Positions 24,215 through 31,513 of a DNA stretch of 39,315 nucleotides are shown one piece after another. Origin of the DNA: an uncultured Clostridia bacterium (lineage in GTDB: Bacteria; Bacillota; Clostridia; Peptostreptococcales; Anaerovoracaceae); contig CAKQOE010000022.1 in NCBI GenBank assembly GCA_934255545.1, positions 1 to 39,315 of the forward strand. The letters are read 5' to 3'. The position numbers and the translations under genes are program-made. Positions within the stretch are counted from its first letter, which is position 1. Every line of letters starts with the position of its first letter. The notes under the pieces were generated by a model. That model did not search any database. It saw only the letters and a list, made by a program, of their open reading frames with translations, and was not told the DNA's origin.

Positions 24215-25849
24215 ATGAAACCTGATGTAAATTTCTGGATAGAACCTTCGCACGGTTATTATGACGGTGAAGCGCCGATGATGTTCGGCGTAAAGGAAAC
24301 GACTGTAGACCTGGCGGACTATCCGTATGACATAATGGGAAAACAGAAGGGCAGTATAACGATGAACGGCCTGATAACTGCAGCAGTGCTGGCGCATGTC
24401 AGAGGCTCGGAGCACAGCTACAGGATGATGCAGGCGGCTGACGGCTCGCAGACTGTGTGGGCGGAATTCTGCCCTGAGGAAGAGGCGGCTGACGGGGCGC
24501 GAAACATATATCTTATAAAGATATACCTTCAGGATGAAACGACGATAAAACGTACATTTACAAGGATAAAAGGAGCGGAAGCAGGGCTCTTGAATCGCGA
24601 GACCGGCGAGTTTGAGCCGTTGTGGTCTGACGAGTCGCTTGACGCGATGGATGTAGTGCCTTATATGGCATTTATGCCGGTGCTCATGGGCGCGGCGCTT
24701 ATAGACAGCGATATAAACAAGCGTGTGGAGCGCCTGAGAAATCTTCCTTCTAAAAATTACGCCGAAAATCAGAATCTTTACTGGCTCACATACAGATTTA
24801 TGAGCGGACGCAGCGAATATTACAAGTACATAGGCGATGTGAAGCCGCTCAGCGAGGAGTCTGTAAGTGAGTTTAAAGAAGAAGTGCTCGATCTTCAGCG
24901 CAGCTGGGAGATATACAGTTATTACCATTCAAGGGATTCGCAGCCGCTCGGCAAGTTGCCTTATGAAAAGATAGCAGTCGCGTTCTCAAATGACGAAGTG
25001 AAAAGATCGCCGCTGGCGAAGTTCATACCGTCTATAACGCTGTCAGATTATTACATAGATCCTAAGATAAAGTCGATAGTTGACCTTATGGTCATGGAAA
25101 AGGACTCTAAGCTGCCTGTAAACACAGGCATGCTGTACGGCCCGCCTGCGTCAGGAAAATCAACAGCTGTCATGCTTATGGCAAAGATGCTGCAGCTGCC
25201 GTACATTCCGGTAACGTTCAACAGCAATATTTCTATGGATGATCTGCTCGGCTCGTGGCAGCCTTCAGAGGACGGCGGAATACATTTCGTAGAGAGTACG
25301 TTTGTTGAGGCTTACCAGTCACCATCTGTAGTAGAGTTTGTAGAGTGCTACTACGTAAAGCCGGGCGCGTGCGGCGACCTGAATACTGCGCTTGACGATA
25401 CGGCGCAGATAACTCTTCCTAACGGAAAGGTCATACACAGGCATCCTGCCTGCTTTATAATCGCAACGATAAACGCCGGCATAAACGAGCAGGATTACAA
25501 AGCCGTGCGCGAGCAGGACGCGTCATTCGACAGAAGATTCGAGGGATTTAAGGAGTACCTTGAGCCGTTCGACCACAATGTATTTGCGCAGATGATAAAG
25601 CATAAGTCAGGATACGACAATGAAGACGAGATCATGCTCATGATAAAGGTCATGAACGATATGAACCGCAACGCTAATGAAACAGGCGACTGGCAGACGG
25701 TCTACCCGTCTACTGTCATACGCTGGGCGCAGCACAGAAAGTATAAGGATATATACCAGGCAGCAGAAGCTACCATACTGCCTGCAGCGTCAAAGAACCT
25801 TGATGTCCAGAATGAGGTACGTGAGAATATCCTCAGCAATTACTGGTAA
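24215..25849 (+). CDS. MoxR-like AAA+ ATPase with atypical Walker B
   Basis: The 544-residue protein has an N-terminal region of about 270 residues that I cannot assign, then an AAA_5/MoxR-type ATPase: Walker A YGPPASGKS (GPPASGKS at 309-316), NISMDDLLGSW, sensor 1 CFIIATINAG, and the arginine region QDASFDRRFEG. Where MoxR proteins have a hydrophobic strand ending Asp-Glu, this one reads VVEFVECYYVKPGACGDLN, so the pair is Glu377-Cys378. ATP hydrolysis may be altered or use another residue. MoxR ATPases act as chaperones with a VWA partner, and the VWA gene follows 14 bases later. GAGGAGAG precedes the start. Confidence 0.85.
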   Translation: MKPDVNFWIEPSHGYYDGEAPMMFGVKETTVDLADYPYDIMGKQKGSITMNGLITAAVLAHVRGSEHSYRMMQAADGSQTVWAEFCPEEEAADGARNIYLIKIYLQDETTIKRTFTRIKGAEAGLLNRETGEFEPLWSDESLDAMDVVPYMAFMPVLMGAALIDSDINKRVERLRNLPSKNYAENQNLYWLTYRFMSGRSEYYKYIGDVKPLSEESVSEFKEEVLDLQRSWEIYSYYHSRDSQPLGKLPYEKIAVAFSNDEVKRSPLAKFIPSITLSDYYIDPKIKSIVDLMVMEKDSKLPVNTGMLYGPPASGKSTAVMLMAKMLQLPYIPVTFNSNISMDDLLGSWQPSEDGGIHFVESTFVEAYQSPSVVEFVECYYVKPGACGDLNTALDDTAQITLPNGKVIHRHPACFIIATINAGINEQDYKAVREQDASFDRRFEGFKEYLEPFDHNVFAQMIKHKSGYDNEDEIMLMIKVMNDMNRNANETGDWQTVYPSTVIRWAQHRKYKDIYQAAEATILPAASKNLDVQNEVRENILSNYW

Positions 25850-25863
25850 AATGGTAAAAAATT

Positions 25864-27831
25864 ATGGGAGTTCATAAGAAATTTTTTAATTACAGGCCTA
25901 AGGTGCTCGAATCGATAACCGAGTCCATGCGGCCGAGAAACTTTGTCGAGACAGACAGTGTCAGAAAATATCTGCAGGCGAGGGCGGTGCGCGTCACGTC
26001 TGACAGTGAGGTGACTGTTGTATACGACAAAGAAAATTATACTGATGGTAAAAAAATACATGTAAGCCCTGTAGAAGCAGCCAGATACGCTGAAACGCAT
26101 GAAGAGGCGCTGATGATGCTTGCCGGATTCGTGTTCCATGAGGCGCTTCATATTATAAAGACAGATTTTGACATATATGAAGAGTACAAGATGGGGCATT
26201 TTGACGGGAAGATACTTCCGGAGCCGCTTCCTAAATACTCATCTTACCGTATAAACATACTGAGTATAGTGGAGGATGGCGCTATAGAGGAATGGGGAAA
26301 GAAGGAATATCCTGCTTTTCTGAAGCAGAGCATAGATTTCGCCAATGAGGTCAGCTTCGCGCACAGAAAGTCGCTTACGGAAATGTACGAGGAGCGCGTT
26401 CATCCTATAGATATATTATATGAAGCGTTTACGTCGTACATAATCATGGGCGAGGATCCGGAGTTTCCTCCCGATCTTGAGGGATATGAAACTCTTTATT
26501 ATGAGTGCCGCCCGCTGCTGGCGCGCGCAAAGCACATGGATTCAGCAAAGGAGCGCTGCAGGATAGCAGAGGATATATTCCAGAAGATAAAGCCTGTGGT
26601 AGTAAAGGAGCTTGGAAAGAGCGACCACTTCTCTGTTTATATGCCGGCAAAGCCGTCAAAGCATGAGGCGTTCGACCCTAAAAAGCAGCTTGAAGCGCAG
26701 GCTGCAAAGGTTGCGGCTGACGCGGCTGTGGCACAGGGCGGAACTGCGGCGCCCGCTCAGAAGCAGCTCACTAAGGATGAGATGCTGGAGATGCTCGTGC
26801 CTGCAGGTGACGATGAAGAGGGCTTTACGCTTGAAGAGCTGCTCGGCGCGGCTGCGCGCGACATATATGATAAGGAAATAGACGAGGAATATTCAAATCA
26901 GCTCGTACTTAATATAGACAAAATGAACAGCACATCGCTCGGAGCGATGCACAATACTATAAAGGTCAAATTTACGTCGGCGGAGCCGTCGGAATACGAT
27001 CAGTATTATGCAGAGCACCGCAGGCGCGTGTCGCGGCTCCGTCCTAAGATAAAGATACTTCAAAAGAGCATACTTTCGGTGATACAGAGGGAGCACGATA
27101 CTACTGTAAGGAATCTTTACGCAGGCAATCAGTACAGGGAGCCGTTCCGCGCTGACAAAAAATGCTGCGCTATAAGGAAGGATCTGTCAGATGAGGCCGA
27201 TCTCTTCATATTCGTACTGGTAGATGCGTCGGGTTCGATGACGCCGGAGATAGAGACTATAAAGGATGCGCTGACGATGTTTTCTGAGGTGTGCCGCAGT
27301 CTGAGTCTTCCGATAACGGTCATGACGCATATGGCAAGCGCAAACAAAGTTACCATAAATACCCTGATAGACGGAAATATGAGAAAAAACACGTTTGCGG
27401 GTATAGAGACGTTTACTACAGGCGGAGGAACGCGCGATGGCGTAGCGCTTATGAGCGTAGCGGAGTATCTGAAAACGCGCCGGGAAACGCAGAAGATACT
27501 TATAGCCATATCAGACGGACAGCCGTGGCACACGTGCCAGCTTGAAATGAACGACGAGCTTTATGCTATAGCCGCCGGAGCGGGCGTAAGCGCGTCAGAC
27601 GCGAAAGAGTTTTTCTCAGAATATTCCAATTTTTCAAATTCTGATATAAGGAATGTAATAAGAAAAACGGGCATACGCCCGGTCGGCGTCGCTCTCGCTC
27701 CGACAATGGAGGATGCGCAGAAGCTCAATGAAAATATAAAGGGTCTTTACCCGGAATCGTTTGCTACTGATTTGAACCATCTGGCAAAGAAGCTGTCAGA
27801 TCTTATAGGAAAGAGGATGTTTGACATATGA
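25864..27831 (+). CDS. VWA-domain protein with N-terminal HExxH zincin-like motif
   Basis: The 655-residue cytoplasmic protein carries HEALH at residues 92-96 (an HExxH metal site) followed by NILSIVEDGAIEEW (131-144), a pairing typical of predicted metallopeptidase-like domains fused to VWA domains (DUF2201-type). An Ala/Gln-rich linker (about 275-310) leads to the C-terminal VWA domain. That domain has a complete MIDAS start, FVLVDASGSM (DASGSM at 454-459), then the conserved Thr in TTGGGTRDG and ISDGQPWH. No ribosome binding site is visible, so translation is probably coupled to the preceding ATPase gene. Its stop overlaps the next start (ATGA). Partner of the MoxR-like ATPase. Confidence 0.85.
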   Translation: MGVHKKFFNYRPKVLESITESMRPRNFVETDSVRKYLQARAVRVTSDSEVTVVYDKENYTDGKKIHVSPVEAARYAETHEEALMMLAGFVFHEALHIIKTDFDIYEEYKMGHFDGKILPEPLPKYSSYRINILSIVEDGAIEEWGKKEYPAFLKQSIDFANEVSFAHRKSLTEMYEERVHPIDILYEAFTSYIIMGEDPEFPPDLEGYETLYYECRPLLARAKHMDSAKERCRIAEDIFQKIKPVVVKELGKSDHFSVYMPAKPSKHEAFDPKKQLEAQAAKVAADAAVAQGGTAAPAQKQLTKDEMLEMLVPAGDDEEGFTLEELLGAAARDIYDKEIDEEYSNQLVLNIDKMNSTSLGAMHNTIKVKFTSAEPSEYDQYYAEHRRRVSRLRPKIKILQKSILSVIQREHDTTVRNLYAGNQYREPFRADKKCCAIRKDLSDEADLFIFVLVDASGSMTPEIETIKDALTMFSEVCRSLSLPITVMTHMASANKVTINTLIDGNMRKNTFAGIETFTTGGGTRDGVALMSVAEYLKTRRETQKILIAISDGQPWHTCQLEMNDELYAIAAGAGVSASDAKEFFSEYSNFSNSDIRNVIRKTGIRPVGVALAPTMEDAQKLNENIKGLYPESFATDLNHLAKKLSDLIGKRMFDI

Positions 27832-29261
27832 GTGAGAAGACAGGAGAAAAAACGGTATTCACATGGCGTGACGGAACTGTAACGGAAGCGTCGCTGAAGC
27901 AGATAACAGAAGGTTTTGCCGGAAAATACGGAAAGCAGAAGGACGATCTTGTTGAGGTCGTAATAGGTGACAGCGCAAGGAGCCTTGAGCTTAACGCGTT
28001 CAGACTGTGCAAGAACCTGAAAAAGGCAGTTATATCAGATAAAGTAACTGAGATGAACGAATTCGCATTTTCATGGTGCGATTCGCTTAAAGAAGTCGAT
28101 CTGCCGGCAGGAATATCAAGGATCGGCATATCAGCCTTCCAGGGCTGTAATTCTCTGGAAAGTATATATATACCTGACAAGGTAACCATAATAGACGAGC
28201 AGGCATTCTCAAAGTGCACGGCGCTCAAAGAAGTAAGACTGCCTGAGTCTATGTACTGGCTGAGCAACGAATGTTTTGACGGATGCGAGAGCCTGGAGGA
28301 GATAGATATACCGGCAAGCGTAGAGATAATAGACGCTATGGCGTTTTCAAACTGTACAGCGCTTAAAGAAGTAAGGTTCGCTCCTGAGCCAAAGCTTCGC
28401 GAGTTCGGACCAAATGCATTTGAAGGATGCACAGAGATGGATATAATAACACCCGATCCGTTCACGGCGCTTGAGCGTATAGGAGGTCATGCTTTTGAGC
28501 GCTGTTCAAAGCTGAGTTCTTTTACGATATGTGACAATGTGATGCTCATAGGCGAGAGCGCGTTTGACGGGTGTGAGTCTTTATCAGGCGAGATAAAGAT
28601 CCCTGCATCACTTAAGAAGTTCGGGATAAAGGCTTTTGCTGACTGCAGATCGCTGGAAAAAGTAACGTTTGAGAAGAATCAGAAAAATACTGTGCCTGTT
28701 GGCACATTTGCGTGCTGTGAAAATCTGAAGTCGGTCACAGGAACTCAGTGGCTTACTGAGATCGGGGCATTTGCGTTCCTAGGATGCTCGTCTCTCAGCG
28801 ATATAACCATAGGACTCGGTATCGCTGAGATAGGTGACTGGGCGTTCAAGGGATGTGTAAAGCTCGATCTTTCTATGCCGCCTGCGCTTTCCGGAAAGGA
28901 TGCGTTTGCTTATGTTGATAAGTGCAGCGTGCATGAGGCAGATCTGAAAGGAAGAAATGAATTCTACTCAAGTGATGTCATAAGGATAAAGGCAGAAGAC
29001 TGCCTTAAGCTGGCAGCTGTAGATACAGCATGCGCGGTGCGCCGCGCTCATGCTGACGGCGCTGTTCCTGATGATGCATATGAAAAGTTTAATGAGGAGC
29101 TTATGCTGTTCGTTCACGGTAAGGATGACAGAGCGGTAACTTTTGATATGATGGATGAGTTTGATCTTGTCTATGGAACAGCGGAGTTTCCGTTTAGTGC
29201 TGCAGGGGAGATAGTGCGCGATAAAATGTATATGTTATCACAAGAGGTGCGCGTCGGTTAG
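27828..29261 (+). CDS. Cytoplasmic BspA-type leucine-rich-repeat protein
   Basis: The 477-residue protein holds about twelve LRR_5 (BspA-like) repeats of roughly 23 residues, with the pattern I...AF..C..L..V.LP. It spans about residues 45-345, then a helical C-terminal domain (about 375-477) that I do not recognise. It has no signal peptide, membrane segment or cell-wall anchor, unlike most BspA proteins, which are surface-exposed. It overlaps the VWA gene by four bases and is therefore part of the same translational unit, which suggests a target-recognition or scaffold role for the MoxR-VWA pair (inference). Its stop codon lies in a long inverted repeat. Confidence 0.85.
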   Translation: MSEKTGEKTVFTWRDGTVTEASLKQITEGFAGKYGKQKDDLVEVVIGDSARSLELNAFRLCKNLKKAVISDKVTEMNEFAFSWCDSLKEVDLPAGISRIGISAFQGCNSLESIYIPDKVTIIDEQAFSKCTALKEVRLPESMYWLSNECFDGCESLEEIDIPASVEIIDAMAFSNCTALKEVRFAPEPKLREFGPNAFEGCTEMDIITPDPFTALERIGGHAFERCSKLSSFTICDNVMLIGESAFDGCESLSGEIKIPASLKKFGIKAFADCRSLEKVTFEKNQKNTVPVGTFACCENLKSVTGTQWLTEIGAFAFLGCSSLSDITIGLGIAEIGDWAFKGCVKLDLSMPPALSGKDAFAYVDKCSVHEADLKGRNEFYSSDVIRIKAEDCLKLAAVDTACAVRRAHADGAVPDDAYEKFNEELMLFVHGKDDRAVTFDMMDEFDLVYGTAEFPFSAAGEIVRDKMYMLSQEVRVG

Positions 29262-29318
29262 TACCGTGCGCTCCGCGATGTAAGGATATTCAGCTGCGCG
29301 CACGGTACTAACCGACGC
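29251..29318. repeat. Perfect 21-bp inverted repeat spanning the LRR gene stop
   Basis: 29251-29271 and 29298-29318 are exact reverse complements separated by 26 bases. The LRR stop TAG is inside the left arm (29259-29261). No T-run follows, so this is not a classical terminator; as RNA it would be an extremely stable hairpin. Confidence 0.9.
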
Positions 29319-29380
29319 TGTGCCGGAGCGACGGGCGGCTGCGCCGAAGGTAAGTTCAATTGTACGTACGATCGTGACAG

Positions 29381-29447
29381 TTGTTCATGTAAGCTTGACT
29401 GTTTGTTCACGTAATGTTCATAAACGGTTTATATAAGCGTCATATAA
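29381..29447 (+). promoter_or_regulatory. Helically phased TTCAY repeats upstream of small RNA copy A
   Basis: TTGTTCATGTAA (29381), TTGTTCACGTAA (29403), TGTTCATAAA (TTC at 29417) and GCGTCATATAA (GTC at 29439) place the TTC/GTC core at 29384, 29406, 29417 and 29439, at steps of 22, 11 and 22 bases. The last core is 15 bases before the presumed minus-10 TATTAT (29454-29459). No minus-35 is visible, fitting an activator-dependent promoter. Confidence 0.6.
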
Positions 29448-29448
29448 G

Positions 29449-29616
29449 ATGGTTATTATATAACTGTCTAAAGGAACAGAGGAAAACATAAAGGAAAGCT
29501 GATCCGGACGGCGGATGAAATTGCAAAACTCTAAATTTTTCATAAATCTCTCCTAATAAAAAAACAGTAACACAGACAGAAGGGCTGCCCTGCAGGGTGG
29601 CTCTTTTGTTGTTTTT
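29449..29616 (+). ncRNA. Candidate small RNA, copy A
   Basis: This intergenic unit is homologous to 32694-32860. It has the same minus-10 context (ATGGTTATTATATAA), the start AAAGGAACAG, a small hairpin (ATCCG/CGGAT), a conserved unpaired block GCAAAACTCTAAATTTTTC then ATAAATCTCTCCTAA, and ACAGTAACA. It ends in a terminator, GGGCTGCCC/GGGTGGCTC (29582-29603) with T-rich tail. Expected transcript is about 150 nucleotides. There is no ORF. It lies between the LRR gene and the ABC transporter operon. Confidence 0.7.
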
Positions 29617-29668
29617 GGAAAAGTATACATTACTGTATATTGTTCTTTAAATTATACACATTTACGTG

Positions 29669-29748
29669 TTGCTATATTTCAACTTGTAATGTAAAATACT
29701 GATAAAGCACTTTAGTACAGTAAACAGATATCACTTGAAAGTGATATC
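29669..29748 (+). promoter_or_regulatory. Promoter of the nitrate/sulfonate/taurine-type ABC operon with palindrome
   Basis: TTGCTA (29669-29674), 17-base spacer, TAAAAT (29692-29697). Downstream, GATATCACT (29727-29735) and AGTGATATC (29740-29748) form a perfect 9-bp inverted repeat with a four-base centre, which may be an operator or a leader hairpin. AAAAGTATACATTACTGTA lies upstream at 29628-29646. Confidence 0.6.
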
Positions 29749-29801
29749 ATGATAAACAGCTAAAGAGACGTATGGAATATATGAATGTATGGAGAGATAT
29801 T

Positions 29802-30587
29802 ATGGGAAACGGAAAGAAAAGAAATATAAGCGTGTACAAGCTGCTCTCACTGTTATGTTTCATGATAATAATAGCAGCGTGGTGCATTTTATCGTTTGGC
29901 GGAGTCGTTACAGAAGTATTCCTGCCGTCGCCGCTGGCTGTAGTAAAGAAGCTTGGCGAGATGTATCAGGATGGTACACTGTGGGCTAATTGCTGGGAAT
30001 CGACCCGGAGAGTCCTTATAGGCTGGGTATGGTCAGCAATCATAGCTCTTCCTGTCGGAATGCTCATGGCAAACTCAAAAAAATTCAGCGCATTCGTCCA
30101 GCCGATAGTAGAATTCGCAAGATATCTGCCTGTAGTAGCGCTCGTTCCTCTTACGCTGCTTTACCTCGGTATAGGCGAATCACAGAAATATACGATAATA
30201 TTCCTTGGAACATTCTTCCAACTGGTCCTCATGGTCTGCGATACAGTCAGCAGCGTTGACAGAAATATGATAAACGCAGCCAGGACACTTGGCGCAGGAA
30301 AGCTTCAGTTATACAAAGAAGTCATATTTCCGGCTGCGCTGCCGGGTCTGATGAACGATTTCAGGCTTACGATAGGCTGGGCGTGGACGTACCTTGTAGT
30401 TGCCGAGATGGTAGCCGCACAGAACGGACTCGGATACATGATACTCAGATCCCAGAGATACCTCGCTACGGATACGATATTTGCAGGACTCATACTTATA
30501 GGCCTGATAGGCCTGCTGACAGACTGGGCGTTCAGGATAATAACAAAAATAGTTACGCCGTGGCACGAAAAGCTTACAGACAGATAA
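29802..30587 (+). CDS. ABC transporter permease, SsuC/TauC/NrtB type
   Basis: The 261-residue membrane subunit has about six helices and the EAA loop NAARTLGAGKLQLYKEVIFPAALPGLMNDFRLTIGWAWTYLVVAEMVAAQNGLGYMI, which is characteristic of the nitrate/sulfonate/taurine permease family. FLPSPLAVVKKLGEM near the start is also typical. The ATG at 29802 follows GGAGAGAT (29791-29798); an upstream in-frame ATG at 29772 lacks such a site. Order permease-ATPase-binding protein forms one operon ending at the terminator at 32588. Substrate could be a sulfonate, nitrate, cyanate, thiamine precursor or another anion; the sequence does not decide. Confidence 0.93.
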   Translation: MGNGKKRNISVYKLLSLLCFMIIIAAWCILSFGGVVTEVFLPSPLAVVKKLGEMYQDGTLWANCWESTRRVLIGWVWSAIIALPVGMLMANSKKFSAFVQPIVEFARYLPVVALVPLTLLYLGIGESQKYTIIFLGTFFQLVLMVCDTVSSVDRNMINAARTLGAGKLQLYKEVIFPAALPGLMNDFRLTIGWAWTYLVVAEMVAAQNGLGYMILRSQRYLATDTIFAGLILIGLIGLLTDWAFRIITKIVTPWHEKLTDR

Positions 30588-30608
30588 AAAGGAATTAAGT
30601 GGATATAA

Positions 30609-31397
30609 ATGGAAAATAAAAAGCTGCAGGTAAGAGACCTGACAAAGATATACAGCGGCAGCAACGGCGATGTAACTGCTGTCTCTGATGTGAATCTCGA
30701 TGTCGCCGATTCGGAATTCGTTATGATCGTGGGCCCGTCAGGATGCGGAAAGAGCACCCTGATAAACATGATAGGAGGACTTGAAACACCGTCATCAGGT
30801 CAGATACTGCTCGACGGAAAGCAGGTATCGGGACCGGGAGTGGACAGAGGCATGGTATTTCAGGGCTACAGCCTTTTCCCGTGGCTCACGGTACAGAAAA
30901 ATATAGAATTCGGCCTTAAAATGAAGAAAGTACCGGCAAAGGAGCGCGCCGAGCGCGCAAGACAGTATATAGACATGGTCGGCCTGAACGGATTTGAAAA
31001 TGCGCTTCCAAAGCAGCTTTCAGGCGGTATGAAACAGCGCGTCGCCATAGCGAGGACGCTGGCAAATGAACCGGAAGTCCTGCTTATGGACGAGCCGTTC
31101 GGCGCGCTTGACGCGCAGACGCGCATGGTCATGCAGGAGCTTCTGTCAGGCATAAGCCTGAAGACGGGCACAACGATACTTTTCATAACGCATGACATAG
31201 ATGAAGCCGTGCTTCTCGGACAGCGCGTATACGTTATGAGCCGCAGGCCGGGGACTATAAAAGAAACATTAAAAGTAGGCCTTCCGGAAAAACGCAGCCA
31301 CGACTGCCTTGTCATGCCGGAATTCCTTGAAACAAAAAAGCTCATAATGGACATGCTGTGGCAGGAAAGCAACGATGCAGCTATGGGCATAAAGTAA
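30609..31397 (+). CDS. ABC transporter ATP-binding protein, SsuB/TauB/NrtD type
   Basis: The 262-residue ATPase has Walker A GPSGCGKS, Q-loop VFQGYSLFPWLTV, signature LSGGMKQRVAIARTL, Walker B VLLMDEPFGALDAQTR and switch FITHDIDEAVLLG. The GYSLFPW and MSRRPGTIKE stretches are characteristic of the nitrate/sulfonate/taurine group. It lies 21 bases after the permease gene and energises uptake. The binding-protein gene follows after 116 bases containing a small hairpin (CCGCT/AGCGG, 31437-31454), which could allow different expression of the binding protein. Confidence 0.95.
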   Translation: MENKKLQVRDLTKIYSGSNGDVTAVSDVNLDVADSEFVMIVGPSGCGKSTLINMIGGLETPSSGQILLDGKQVSGPGVDRGMVFQGYSLFPWLTVQKNIEFGLKMKKVPAKERAERARQYIDMVGLNGFENALPKQLSGGMKQRVAIARTLANEPEVLLMDEPFGALDAQTRMVMQELLSGISLKTGTTILFITHDIDEAVLLGQRVYVMSRRPGTIKETLKVGLPEKRSHDCLVMPEFLETKKLIMDMLWQESNDAAMGIK

Positions 31398-31513
31398 GGA
31401 TGTGCTAATAGAAAAAACTGTAAAATACGCAGCTGTCCGCTCATTAAACAGCGGGAACACCTGCGGTAAATTAATAAAAGAACAAAATCAATAAAAACAG
31501 AGAGGTAAAATTT

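Noticed and set aside
24047..24928. 293-codon open frame on the minus strand opposite the MoxR-like gene
   Set aside because: Composition is that of an antisense shadow; the plus-strand gene has clear AAA motifs and a ribosome site.
29772..29801. Upstream ATG at 29772 for the ABC permease
   Set aside because: No good ribosome site precedes it, while GGAGAGAT precedes the ATG at 29802 at a normal distance.
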